From: Kocuria rosea
GTDB lineage: Bacteria > Actinomycetota > Actinomycetes > Actinomycetales > Micrococcaceae
Assembly (NCBI RefSeq): GCF_006094695.1
Contig: NZ_CP035103.1
Coordinates: forward strand, 434,001-498,000
DNA length: 64,000 nucleotides
Direction: 5' to 3'
A program made the translations under genes and the position numbers. Of this stretch, positions 1 to 9,600 are shown piece by piece; position 1 is the first letter of the stretch, and the number at the start of each line of letters is the position of its first letter. The notes under the pieces were generated by a model. The model saw only the letters and a list, made by a program, of their open reading frames with translations, was not told the DNA's origin and made no database searches.

Positions 1-1
1 C

Positions 2-400
2 AGCCAGTCCAAGCGCAAGATCGTCGAATGCACCGGGGCGACCTTCGTCCCCTCCGGGGAAGGAGCTGCTGACCGCGTCCGCGAGGTCGCCCCCGAGGGG
101 GTGGACCTTGTCGTCGACCTCGTCGGGGGTGAGGCCCTGGGCGAGGTCGCCGGCCTGGTTACCGATCCGGCCAGGATCATCTCGGCGGCCGACGCCACGA
201 CCGCCACAGAACTGGGCGGGGCGGCACTGGAACGCACCGAGGAGGCGATGGAAAAGATCACCGAGGTCATCGAATACGGACTCGTCGATCCCCACGTCAC
301 CGCCTGCTATCCCCTGGCAGAAGCAGGACGGGCGATCGCCGAGGTCGAGGCCGGTCACGCCACCGGCAAGATCGTCATCGAACCCACCCCCGTGTGCTGA
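2..400 (+). CDS. Zinc-type alcohol dehydrogenase / quinone oxidoreductase family protein, C-terminal part
   Basis: The frame is open from the first bases of the window to a TGA at 400, so this is the 3' end of a gene that starts upstream. The last ~130 residues read like the C-terminal half of a medium-chain dehydrogenase/reductase. A Rossmann strand with VDLVVDLVGG is followed by the closing segment with PLAEAGRAIAEVEAGHATGK, which matches the usual family ending (an AHRALEaGHarGKvVL-type tail). Such enzymes use NAD(P)H to reduce quinones or enones, or oxidise alcohols. The N-terminal half, which carries any zinc ligands, lies outside the window, so the subfamily cannot be decided. Confidence 0.75.
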   Translation, partial: SQSKRKIVECTGATFVPSGEGAADRVREVAPEGVDLVVDLVGGEALGEVAGLVTDPARIISAADATTATELGGAALERTEEAMEKITEVIEYGLVDPHVTACYPLAEAGRAIAEVEAGHATGKIVIEPTPVC

Positions 401-551
401 TCATGGGCACGCCCGGAGCCTCATGCGGTGAGAACAAGGGCGCCGGTGTGGCGGCCCCAGCCCATTGACGGGGGCCGTCACACCGGCACCTGTCGACTCA
501 TCTTGAGGCGGGGCGCGAGAGAGCGGATCCAGCCCACAGAAGGAACATCCC

Positions 552-746
552 ATGTGCCAGAAGACCAGTCCGACCACGAGCCCCCGCATCGCCACGGCGA
601 CGCGCACCAGCGTCGAAACCGTCCAGCTCCAGCAGCTGATCAAGAACGCGGAAACAGCCGCCGCCCAGTACGAACGGAACGAAGCGAAGATCGAGCAGTG
701 GGGACTCGATTCCTTCCCCGCCTCCGACCCGCCCCAGAACTACTAA
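552..746 (+). CDS. Small conserved hypothetical protein (64 aa) with DSFPASDPP tail
   Basis: The ATG is preceded by a good AGAAGGA ribosome binding site. The product is 64 aa, with a Thr/Ser-rich N-terminus, a short predicted helix (around residues 24-48, QLQQLIKNAETAAAQYERNE) and a C-terminus ending in GLDSFPASDPPQNY. The DSFPASDPP motif recurs at the ends of many small actinobacterial and proteobacterial proteins of unknown function. No signal peptide or membrane segment is visible. It stands alone between the oxidoreductase remnant and the convergent P450 gene. Function unknown. Confidence 0.6.
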   Translation: MCQKTSPTTSPRIATATRTSVETVQLQQLIKNAETAAAQYERNEAKIEQWGLDSFPASDPPQNY

Positions 747-864
747 ACCCCAGGGGTTGGCTGCTCGGGCGTCCCGACAAGCGACGCGTGCTCGGCCCCG
801 GCCGGGGAGAGGCTGATTCCTCCACCCCGACACGGGGTCGGTGTTCCCGCCGGAGCGGTGGGTG

Positions 865-2100
865 TCACCGCAGGCGCAGCGGAGCGGTGGCGAACCCACC
901 CACGGGCGGCAACTCGCGTTCCCGGGGCCGGTCCGGATCGGGCTCGATCACGGCCGTCGCCGCCAGGGCGGCGCGGGTCAGTACTCGCAGCTCGAGGGTC
1001 GCCAGCGGCCTGCCAGGGCACACGTGCTTGCCGATCCCGTACACCAGGTTGTACGGGGCGTTGCCGACCGGGTCGAACGCGTCCGGGTCAGCGAAGATCC
1101 GCGGGTCGCGGTTGGCGGCGGTCCAGTTCAGGAGCACCCGGTCGCCGGCGGCCAGCTCTCGACCACCGACTGTGACGGGTTCCGTCGTGATGCGGCGGTT
1201 GGCGACGAACGGGTCATCGATCCGCAGGATCTCATCGAGGATCGCGTCGAACTCCCGGTCGGACACCCCCGAGCGCAGCCGGGCCTGCAACTCGGGTTGA
1301 TCGGCCAGATAAGTCAGTACCACGCCGGTGCACAACGCCATCGACCCCAAGTCACCGCCGGTCCAGTTGCGCAGGATCGAGACGATCTCATCGTCGCTGA
1401 GCTCCCGCCCATCAACCTGGGCACGCACAAGCTCAGTGGTCACGTCATCGGGCGCACCGTCGCCGGCCTCGCGGCGGACGTCGGTCAAGGATCGGATGAT
1501 GGCGTCGAAGCGCTGGGCGACCTCAGTGGTGCGGGAACGGTCCCGGGAGCGGGTGGCGGCATGGTTGTCCTGCATCCACTGCAGCAGATCCTCCTCCAGG
1601 CCTGCAGGCCACCCCAGCCAGGCCGTCTGTGCGCGCACGGCGAAGCGGGAGCCGACCGCCACGGCGTCGATCGGGCCGGGGACCTCGAGCTGGCCCACCA
1701 GGTCGGTGGCGACCCGCTGCACCACCGGCTCCAGGGCGCTCATCCGCTCAGGGGTGAAGAACCGCTCCACGAGGGCGCGGAAGGCCGTGTGGGTAGGGCC
1801 GTCAAGACCGTTGGGCACCTGGAGGTAGCGGGAGACTGCGTTGGAGAAGCTCTCGTGGTCCAGCGCGGCGGCAGTGACGTCAGCGTGGGTGAACAACGTC
1901 CAAGCACCACTGGCATCGCGGGCCACGGGACAGCGTGAGCGCAGCTTGTCGTAGGCGGCCACAGGATCGCGACGGAACTGCGGGCCCCGCGGGTTCCAAT
2001 CGGACCGGACGGGATCCGTGGCCGGTCCCGGTGCCGTGGCGGGTCCGGCCAGCGGGGGTGCGTGGGGGATGGCGTCATCGGCCGAGGGATGGCCTGTCAT
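865..2100 (-). CDS. Cytochrome P450 at the end of the nar operon
   Basis: This 411-aa protein has normal bacterial P450 length and no membrane anchor. The heme-binding loop YGIGKHVCPGRP puts the cysteine ligand at about C361, with Tyr where Phe is usual. The ExxR pair is E290/R293. The I-helix reads NWTGGDLGS (245-253): the acidic D250 is kept but the next residue, normally the O2-activating Thr, is Leu. It lies 79 bp downstream of narK on the same strand and is the apparent last gene of narGHJI-narK. Known P450s are mostly monooxygenases, but fungal P450nor (CYP55) reduces NO to N2O. The operon position and the missing distal Thr make an NO-related role possible, though this is inference. 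Confidence 0.9.
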   Translation of the reverse strand: MTGHPSADDAIPHAPPLAGPATAPGPATDPVRSDWNPRGPQFRRDPVAAYDKLRSRCPVARDASGAWTLFTHADVTAAALDHESFSNAVSRYLQVPNGLDGPTHTAFRALVERFFTPERMSALEPVVQRVATDLVGQLEVPGPIDAVAVGSRFAVRAQTAWLGWPAGLEEDLLQWMQDNHAATRSRDRSRTTEVAQRFDAIIRSLTDVRREAGDGAPDDVTTELVRAQVDGRELSDDEIVSILRNWTGGDLGSMALCTGVVLTYLADQPELQARLRSGVSDREFDAILDEILRIDDPFVANRRITTEPVTVGGRELAAGDRVLLNWTAANRDPRIFADPDAFDPVGNAPYNLVYGIGKHVCPGRPLATLELRVLTRAALAATAVIEPDPDRPRERELPPVGGFATAPLRLR

Positions 2101-2179
2101 GTGTGTCCTGTCGTGGGTGGCCGTCAGCGCGGTGCGCGGGGACCTCCGCGCCGGCGGTGGGGGCAGTTGGTGGTGGTGT

Positions 2180-3424
2180 TCAGGGGTGGGTTCGTTCGTC
2201 GACTTTCCCGCCGTTGCGTACGGTGAGGGCGAGCAGCAGGGACAGGATCGCGAAGCCGGCCAGCAGGGTCAGGCCCACGAAGTAGCTGTTGTGCTCGGCG
2301 TTGTAGGTGGCGCCCATGACCAGCGGCGGGAAGTATCCGCCCAGGCCGCCGGCGGCGGCGATGATGCCGCCGATGGTGCCGACGTCCTTGGCCGGGGCGG
2401 CTCGGCCGACCCAGCCGAAGACACCGCCGGTGCCCAGGCCGAGGAAGAGTGCCATGAGCAGGAAGGTGGGGCCGTAGACGCGTTCCTGACCGGGTTGGAA
2501 GGCTACGACCATGGCGAGCACGGCGGTGCCGGACAGAGCGGTCAGGGTCACCGTCTTCGGCCCGATCTTGTCGGCCAGGATCCCGCCGATGGGTCGGGCG
2601 ATGACGGCGGCCAGGGCGAAGCCGGCGGTGCGGGTGCCGGCGGCGGTGGCGTCGAAGTCGTAGACGTTGTCGAGGTAGGTCGGCAGGTAGTTGGAGAACG
2701 CGACGAACGCCCCGAAGACGACCCCGTAGAGGAAGCACAGTTGCCAGGTGACTTTCAGCGTGAACGCGTGTTTGATCTTCGGTAGGACCGGCTCGGGGGC
2801 CTTGGCCCCGTGCACGGGAGAGTCCCGTAGCAGCGCCCAGCACAGCACAGCCATGACTCCCACGATCACCGCGATCAGGACGTGGGCGCCCAGGTATCCG
2901 ATCCCGGTCACCAGGCGGGGGGTGAGGAACGCGGAGACGGCGGTGCCGACCATACCGGCGCCGAAGACCCCGGTGGCGAAGCCCTTGCGGTGGGATTCGT
3001 ACCACCCCGAGCAGAACGGGACGCCCACGGCGAAGACGGTACCGGCGATGCCGAGGAAGAACGCCACGGCCACGAGCAGTCCGAAGCTGCCCAGCTGCCC
3101 GACGAGCCCGGTGACGAGCACCAGGGGAGCGGTGATGCCCAGGATGACGGTGAACATCACCCGCCCGCCGTAGCGGTCGGTCAACGCGCCAACGGGCACC
3201 CGGCAGACGGCGCCGACGAGGATCGGCATGGCCACCAGCACCGAGGTCTGGGTGGCGTCGAGGTCCATCTGCTGGGCATAGCGCTTGGCCAGCGGCCCCA
3301 CGATCGTCCAGGCCCAGAAGCCGACTGCGGACGCCAGGGTGGCCAGGAGCAGGTTGCGCAGCTGCCCGGCCTTGAGGTCAGGGGCAGTGGTGCCGGAAGA
3401 GGTCGCGGGGGAGGTGGATGACAT
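2180..3424 (-). CDS. narK: Nitrate/nitrite transporter, MFS NarK family
   Basis: This 414-aa protein has about 12 hydrophobic segments and a major-facilitator layout. After TM2 comes a loop with RVPVGALTDRYGGR, the MFS motif between TM2 and TM3. The segment FGAGMVGTAVSAFLTPRL sits where NarK proteins carry their glycine-rich nitrate signature. The protein imports nitrate or exchanges it with nitrite across the cytoplasmic membrane. The start codon is 37 bp from the narI stop on the same strand, so it should be cotranscribed with narGHJI. Direction of transport (uptake, antiport or nitrite export) cannot be read from sequence. Confidence 0.88.
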   Translation of the reverse strand: MSSTSPATSSGTTAPDLKAGQLRNLLLATLASAVGFWAWTIVGPLAKRYAQQMDLDATQTSVLVAMPILVGAVCRVPVGALTDRYGGRVMFTVILGITAPLVLVTGLVGQLGSFGLLVAVAFFLGIAGTVFAVGVPFCSGWYESHRKGFATGVFGAGMVGTAVSAFLTPRLVTGIGYLGAHVLIAVIVGVMAVLCWALLRDSPVHGAKAPEPVLPKIKHAFTLKVTWQLCFLYGVVFGAFVAFSNYLPTYLDNVYDFDATAAGTRTAGFALAAVIARPIGGILADKIGPKTVTLTALSGTAVLAMVVAFQPGQERVYGPTFLLMALFLGLGTGGVFGWVGRAAPAKDVGTIGGIIAAAGGLGGYFPPLVMGATYNAEHNSYFVGLTLLAGFAILSLLLALTVRNGGKVDERTHP

Positions 3425-3460
3425 GGCTGTCCTCGTGCGTTCGGTGGGCAGGGCGAGACG

Positions 3461-4294
3461 TCAGTGGCGACCGGCGCGGTTGCGGCCCGTGGGTGCTTTC
3501 GTGGTGCCACGGGCCCGGTCCCGGGTGCCCACGGGCTCCCAACCCCGGCGCACCGGGGCCAGGTTCGTTCCGGAGGCGCGGTCACGGGAGCGGTAGACGA
3601 TGTAGGGGCGGAACAGGTAGTGCACCGGTGCGGTGAAGGCGTGCACCAGGCGGGTGAAGGGCCACAGCGCGAAGAGCGCCATCGCCCACAGGGCGTGCAC
3701 CTTGAAGCCGGGGCCGGCCGCGGCCATGGCGGCGACGTCGGGTTGGAAGATCCAGATGGAGCGGAACCACGGGGAGACGGTCTGGCGGTAGTCGACCACG
3801 GTGGTGTCGAACAGGGACAGCACCGTGGTGCCCAGGCCCGTGAGCAGCGCGCCGACGAGCATGACGTACATGAGCTTGTCGTTCTTGGTGGTGGCCATGA
3901 ACACCGGCCCGGTGGTGCGCCGGCGCCAGATGAGCAGCACGATCCCGACCAGGGTGCCCACCCCGGCGATCGTGCCGATGCCCAGGGCCATGATGTGGTA
4001 CAGGTGCTCGTTGATCCCGACGGCGTCGGTCCAGGTGCGGGGGATCACCAGCCCCATGACGTGCCCGGCCAGCACTGCGAGGATGCCGAAGTGGAACAGC
4101 GGGGAGGCGATGCGCAGGATGCGGGACTCGTAGAGCTGGGAGGAGCGGGTGGTCCAACCGAACTGGTCGTACTTGTAGCGCCAGATCGAGCCGCCGATGA
4201 TCAGCGCCAGCACGACGTAGGGCAGGGCACCCCACAACAGGACGTCCCCCACCCCGATCTCGACGGTCTCGGGAGGCGGAGCGGTGGGGATCAT
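3461..4294 (-). CDS. narI: Respiratory nitrate reductase gamma subunit (cytochrome b)
   Basis: This membrane cytochrome b takes electrons from quinol and passes them to NarH. The start is the ATG at 4294, which overlaps the narJ stop as ATGA; an in-frame ATG further upstream lies inside narJ and is not used. The product is 277 aa with five hydrophobic segments. Paired histidines for the two hemes are seen in LFHFGILAVLAGHVMG and KVHALWAMALFALWPFTRLVHA. A basic tail of about 45 residues rich in Arg follows the last membrane helix and makes the protein longer than the usual 225-245 aa; nothing suggests what it does. Confidence 0.94.
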   Translation of the reverse strand: MIPTAPPPETVEIGVGDVLLWGALPYVVLALIIGGSIWRYKYDQFGWTTRSSQLYESRILRIASPLFHFGILAVLAGHVMGLVIPRTWTDAVGINEHLYHIMALGIGTIAGVGTLVGIVLLIWRRRTTGPVFMATTKNDKLMYVMLVGALLTGLGTTVLSLFDTTVVDYRQTVSPWFRSIWIFQPDVAAMAAAGPGFKVHALWAMALFALWPFTRLVHAFTAPVHYLFRPYIVYRSRDRASGTNLAPVRRGWEPVGTRDRARGTTKAPTGRNRAGRH

Positions 4295-4989
4295 GGGCTG
4301 TTCCTTTCGGTGACGGGCAGCAGCCGGGGGTCGTAGGGGTCCAGGCCCACGGATTCGGTGGGCGGGCCGTAGCCGGCCATCCGCATCACCGCGTCGCGGT
4401 CCTCCGGGGAGACCCCGGGCAGGGTGGAGCACACCAGGGCGAGGGCGCCGCGGTGCGGCAGGCCGTCGTCGCGCAGGGACAGCCGCAGCAGCTCCAGGGA
4501 CGGGCGGTAGCGCTGCAGCAGTTCGTAGCCGTCCTCGGGGGAGACCTTCGCGGTGAACTCCAGCACCAGTGGCAGGTAGTCCGGCAGCTCGGACTCGTCC
4601 AGCTGCGCCCCGTGGGAGCGGTAGATCTCTTTGAAGGCCGCCAGTGCCTCCCCACGGCGTCGGGTGTCCCCGTCGGTCCAGTAGGTCAGGTGCAGGCTGT
4701 GCCGCCGGGACAGGTCAAACTCCTGGACGTAGTCGGCCTGCACCTCATCCAAGGGGCGAGCCGTGAACCACTCGAACAGCTCCTCGACCTCCTCCACGGG
4801 GGCCTCTACCTCTGTGAGCGCCCCGTGCAGCAGCGGGAGCACCTCGAGCATCGCCGGGTCCGGGTAGCCCAGCAGCACTGCGGCGGCCTGCCGGGTCACC
4901 GCGCTGCGCCGGGGGTCCGGGTCGGCGTAGGCGCCCGGGTCGAGGGTGCCCGGCCCGGCCTTGCCGAGCAGCTTCTCCAGCAGCCCCAT
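4291..4989 (-). CDS. narJ: Nitrate reductase molybdenum cofactor assembly chaperone
   Basis: This 232-aa protein of the NarJ/TorD family is needed to insert the molybdenum cofactor into NarG before the NarGH complex docks on NarI. Family features are the early LLGYPDPAMLEVLPLL segment, a central YVQEFDLSRRHSLHLTYWTDGDTRRRG block (residues 87-112) with the conserved tyrosine/phenylalanine and DxR-type positions, and a C-terminal PEDRD region. The start overlaps the narH stop as TGATG and the stop overlaps narI as ATGA, so the four structural genes are translationally coupled. Confidence 0.94.
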   Translation of the reverse strand: MGLLEKLLGKAGPGTLDPGAYADPDPRRSAVTRQAAAVLLGYPDPAMLEVLPLLHGALTEVEAPVEEVEELFEWFTARPLDEVQADYVQEFDLSRRHSLHLTYWTDGDTRRRGEALAAFKEIYRSHGAQLDESELPDYLPLVLEFTAKVSPEDGYELLQRYRPSLELLRLSLRDDGLPHRGALALVCSTLPGVSPEDRDAVMRMAGYGPPTESVGLDPYDPRLLPVTERNSP

Positions 4990-6659
4990 CAGCGCGCCCC
5001 GTTCCCGTCCTGGGGCGGGAACAGGCCCTGGGGCTTGCCCCGCCCGTCCCAGTTGAGCAGGTTGACCCGCCCTCCCAGTTCCTCGTTTCCGGTGGGGTCG
5101 GTCCCGCGCTGCCGTGCCTGCAGGGCCGCGAAGTTCTCGGCCGCGACCGGCATCGGCGTTCCGGAGGCTTCGCCGAACACCCCGGTCTGGCCCATGCCGG
5201 GCCCACCGTCCACGTCGAGGGAGCAGCCGATCTCCTCGAGGTTGTGCGCGTCCTCCAGGTGCGCGGAGGGGATGACGTAGCGCTCCTCGTACTTGGCGAT
5301 CGCCATGAGCCGGTACATTTTCTGGATCTCGGTCCCGGTCATCCCGACGGCTTCGGCGATCGCCTCGTCCGCTTCCTCGCCCAGGGCGATGTCGCGCATG
5401 TAGGAGCGCATGGCTGCCAGTTTGTTGAGCACCTCCCGGATCTTCTCGGTGTCCCCGGCGGTGAACAGCTCGGCCAGGTACTCGACCGGGATGCGCAGGG
5501 AGTCGATCGCCCCGAAGAGGTTGGCGGCGTCCTCGCCGTCGTGGCCCTGGTCCTTGAGCAGGTCCACGACCGGCGACAGCGGCGGGACGTACCAGACCAT
5601 GGGCATCGTGCGGTACTCGGGGTGCAGGGGCAGGGCCACCCGCAGCTCCTTGGCCAGGGTGTAGACGGGGGACCGGCGCGCGGCGTCGAGCCAGTCCTCC
5701 GGGACGCCCTCGGCGCGGGCCGCGGCGACCACCCCCGGGTCGTGCGGGTCGAGCATCAGGTCCAGCTGGGCCTCGTAGAGGTCTTGTTCGTCCGGGGTCG
5801 CGGCGGCCTCGGTGACCCGGTCCGCGTCGTAGAGGAAGATGCCGATGTAGCGCAGCCGGCCCACGCAGGTCTCGGCGCACACCGTGGGGATCCCGACCTC
5901 GATGCGGGGGTAGCAGAAGGTGCACTTCTCGGCCTTGCCGGACTTGTGGTTGTAGTACATCTTCTTGTACGGGCAGCCGGTGACGCACTGGCGCCAGCCG
6001 CGGCACTTGTCCTGGTCGACCAGTACGATGCCGTCCTCGGTGCGCTTGTAGATCGCCCCCGAGGGACAGGAGGCCATGCAGGAGGGGTTCAGGCAGTGCT
6101 CGCAGATCCGGGGGAGGTAGAAGGCGAAGGTCTGCTCGAACTCGAACTTGATCTTCTCCTCCGACTCCTTCCGGACCTTCTCCACGATCGGGTCCAGGTG
6201 GCCGGCCTCGGTGACGCCGCCGAGGTTGTCGTCCCAGTTGGCCGACCAGGAGATCTTCATGTCCTCGCCGGTGATCAGGGACTTCGGGCGGGCGACGGGG
6301 AAGTCGGTGCCGGCGGGGGCGTTGGTGAGGGTCTCGTAGTCGTAGGTCCACGGCTCGTAGTAGTCGTTGAGCTCGGGCTGGACGGGGCTGGCGAACAAGC
6401 CGGCCAGCTTCGCCCAGCGCCCGCCGGATTTGAGCTTGAGGTTGCCGCGGCGGTTGAGCTCCCAGCCGCCCTTCCACTTCTCCTGGTCCTCGTACCGGCG
6501 GGGATAGCCCTGCCCGGGACGGGTCTCCACGTTGTTGAACCACACGTACTCCGTGCCGGCGCGGTTCGTCCACGCCTGCTTGCACGTCACCGAACAGGTG
6601 TGGCACCCGATGCACTTGTCGAGGGCCATCACCATGGCGACCTGGGCCATGACTCGCAT
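4989..6659 (-). CDS. narH: Respiratory nitrate reductase beta subunit (iron-sulfur)
   Basis: This 556-aa electron-transfer subunit lies on the inner face of the membrane. It carries four cysteine clusters: CIGCHTCSVTC near the N-terminus, CEHCLNPSCMASC, CRGWRQCVTGC, and CTFC with a later CAETC. In the third group a Trp replaces one cysteine, the usual NarH signature of the [3Fe-4S] centre. The start chosen is the ATG at 6659 (MRVMAQVAMVMALDKCIGC), overlapping the narG stop as TGATG; another ATG three codons in (6650) is equally compatible with the family. It sits between narG and narJ. Confidence 0.95.
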   Translation of the reverse strand: MRVMAQVAMVMALDKCIGCHTCSVTCKQAWTNRAGTEYVWFNNVETRPGQGYPRRYEDQEKWKGGWELNRRGNLKLKSGGRWAKLAGLFASPVQPELNDYYEPWTYDYETLTNAPAGTDFPVARPKSLITGEDMKISWSANWDDNLGGVTEAGHLDPIVEKVRKESEEKIKFEFEQTFAFYLPRICEHCLNPSCMASCPSGAIYKRTEDGIVLVDQDKCRGWRQCVTGCPYKKMYYNHKSGKAEKCTFCYPRIEVGIPTVCAETCVGRLRYIGIFLYDADRVTEAAATPDEQDLYEAQLDLMLDPHDPGVVAAARAEGVPEDWLDAARRSPVYTLAKELRVALPLHPEYRTMPMVWYVPPLSPVVDLLKDQGHDGEDAANLFGAIDSLRIPVEYLAELFTAGDTEKIREVLNKLAAMRSYMRDIALGEEADEAIAEAVGMTGTEIQKMYRLMAIAKYEERYVIPSAHLEDAHNLEEIGCSLDVDGGPGMGQTGVFGEASGTPMPVAAENFAALQARQRGTDPTGNEELGGRVNLLNWDGRGKPQGLFPPQDGNGAR

Positions 6660-9600
6660 CAGTACTGGACCTCCTGGGAGCGCTTGCGGACCACGGAGAC
6701 GATGTCGCGCTGGTTGCCGGTGGGCCCGAGGTAGTTGAAGGCCCAGGACAGCTGCGCGTAGCCGCCGATCATGTGGGTGGGTTTGACGAGGATGCGGGTG
6801 ACCGAGTTGTGGATCCCGCCGCGGCGCCCGGTCGCCTCGGACTTCGGGACGTCGATCAGGCGCTCCTGGGCGTGGTGGACGTAGACCACTCCGGCCGGCA
6901 TCCGGTGGGAGACGATGGCCCGGCCGATGTAGACGCCGTTGGTGTTGAGGCACTCGACCCAGTCGTTGTCGGCGACCTCGATGAGTGCGGCGTCCTGGGG
7001 GCTCATCCACACCGTGGTGCCCCCGCGGGCCAGGGAGAGCATGAACAGGTTGTCCTGGTACTCCGAGTGGATCGACCACTTGTTGTGCGGGGTCAGATAC
7101 CGCACGGCGATCGACAGCTCCCCGCGCTGCCCGAGCTTGGGTTCCCCGAACAGGCGGTGCATGTCCAGGGGCGGGCGGTAGATCGGCAGGGACTCACCCA
7201 TGTCCTTGAGCCAGTCGTGGTCCAGGAAGAAGTGCATCCGTCCGGTGAGGGTGTGGAAGGGCTTGAGGCGTTCGATGTTGATGGTGAACGGGGCGTAGCG
7301 CCGCCCGCCGGTCTCGGAGCCGGACCACTCCGGGGAGGTGATCACCGGGACCGGGCCGGCCTGGGTGTCGGCGAAGGTGATGCGCTTCTCCTCGGAGCCG
7401 CGGGCGAGGTCTGCGAGCTCCACCCCGGTGCGCTTCTCGAGGGTCTCGAAGCCCTGCACGGCCAGCTCCCCGTTGGTGGTGCCGGAGAAGAGGAGGATGG
7501 CCTCGGCCATCCGCGCGTCGGTGTTGATCACCGGTCGGCCCGCCGCGGCCCCGGAGTCGAACACCCCGTGCAGGCGGGCCAGCTGGTCCACCTGGTGGGA
7601 GACGTCGTAGGTGATGTACTTCGTGGTGAGGCCCAGCTTCTCAGCCAGTGGCCCGACCGCGGAGAACTTCTCCCCGACCGCGGTGTAGTCGCGCTCCACC
7701 ACCTGGAGGTTCGGCAGGTTCTTGCCCGGTACCGCCGGGACGTCGGTGCCCTTCCAATCCGGGGCGTGGCCCCCGGGTTGGGCGAGCTCGCCCGGGGTGT
7801 CGTGGGTGAGCGCGGTGGCCACCATGTCCTTGCGCACCCCGAGGTGCACCTTCGCCTGCCGGGAGAACTCCTCGGCCAGCAGCCGGAACAGGTCGTAGTC
7901 CGTCTTCGCTTCCCACGGCGGGTTGATCGCCGGGGTGAAGGCGTGCACGTAGGGGTGCATGTCGGTGGAGGACAGGTCGTGCTTCTCGTACCAGGTCGCG
8001 GCGGGGAACACGACGTCGGAGAGCAGGGTGGAGCTGGTCATCCGGAAGTCGGCCGATACGAGCAGGTCGAGCTTGCCCTCCGGGGCCTGCTCGTGCCAGG
8101 TCACGTCCTTCGGGCGGGAGGTGGAGTGGTCGGAGCCCAGGACGTTGTGGTGGGTGCCCAGCAGGTGCTTGAGGAAGTACTCCTCACCCTTAGCGGAGGA
8201 GCCCAGCAGGTTGGAACGCCACAGCATCAGGGTGCGCGGCCAGTTCTGCGGAGCGTCGACGTCCTCGACGGCGAAACGCATGTCCTGCGCCTTGAGTCGA
8301 TCCGCGACCCACCGGGCCTCATCAGGTGCTTCCCCGCGGGCCACACCCTCGGAAGCGGCGTCGGCCACGTCCAGGGAGTTCTGGTCGAACTGCGGGAAGA
8401 ACGGCATCCACCCCATGCGGGTGGACTTGGCGACCACGTCGGCGGTGTGCATGCCCTTCAGGTGACCCTGGGCCAGCGGGGACTGCAGCGAGTCGGAGGA
8501 GTACCCGTCGGAGCGGAACTGGTCGGTGTGCATGTACCAGAACGCGGTGCCGATCATGAACCGCGGCGGGCGGGTCCAGTCGGTGGCCGCGGCCATCGTG
8601 GCCTGGCCGGTGATCGGTCGGGTCTTCTCCTGGCCCACGTAGTGCGCCCACCCGCCGCCGTTGCGCCCCTGACACCCGCACAGCATGAGCATCGCGAGGA
8701 TCGCCCGGTAGGTGACGTCCCCGTGGTACCACTGGCAGATGCCGGCCCCGAGAATGATCATCGACCGGCCGCCGGACTTCTCCGCGTTGGTGGCGAACTC
8801 CCGGGCGATGCGGGCCACCGCCGCCGCCGGGACCGAGGTGATCTCCTCCTGCCACGCGGGGGTGTAGGGGGTCTCCACGTCGTCGTACCCGGACGCCCAC
8901 TGGCCGGGTAGCCCGGCCCGGCCCACCCCATACTGGGCGAGCATGAGGTCGAAGACCGTGGTCACCGTGCGTCCGGCCACTTCGGTGACCGGCACCCCGC
9001 GGTGGACCACCGAGCCCTCGCCCGTGGCATCGGTGAACGCGGGCAGATCGATCACGCTAGTGGCCTGCTCGTAGGACGCCGAGTCGGCGACGGACAGGGC
9101 CGGGCGCACCCCCTGCAGGTCCAGGTTCCACTTCCCCTCGTCGGCCTCGTTGTAGCGGAAGCCCGTCGACCCCTGGGGCACCACCGGAGTGCCCGCGTCC
9201 CGGTCCAGGAGCACGGTCTTGAACGCCGCGTCCGCGGCCTCTGTCTGCCCCAGGTCCTGGGCAGTGAGGAACTTGCCGGGCACCACGGTGCCGTCTGGGC
9301 GCTGCTCGAGGGTGACGAGGAAGGGCAGGTCGGTGTACTGCACCACGTAGTCCTCGAAGAACGGGACCCGCCGGTCCACGAAGTTCTCCTTCAGGATCAC
9401 ATGCCCCATGGCCATGGCCAGGGCGGCGTCGGTGCCGGCCTGGGCGGGCAGCCACTCGTCGGCGAACTTCGTGTTGTCGGAGTAGTCGGGACTCACCGAG
9501 ACGACCTTGGTGCCGCGGTAGCGGGCCTCGACCATCCAGTGCGCGTCCGGGGTGCGGGTGACCGGGATGTTGGAGCCCCACATCATCAGATAGGTCGCAT

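Noticed and set aside
5244..6734. Long open frame on the + strand opposite narH
   Set aside because: It is the antisense image of narH in GC-rich DNA. It is rich in Gly, Val, Arg and Asp with no family resemblance, while narH on the other strand has all its cysteine clusters.
6773..8911. 712-codon open frame on the + strand opposite narG
   Set aside because: Same cause: GC-rich codon bias keeps the opposite frame open. The narG reading explains this DNA fully.
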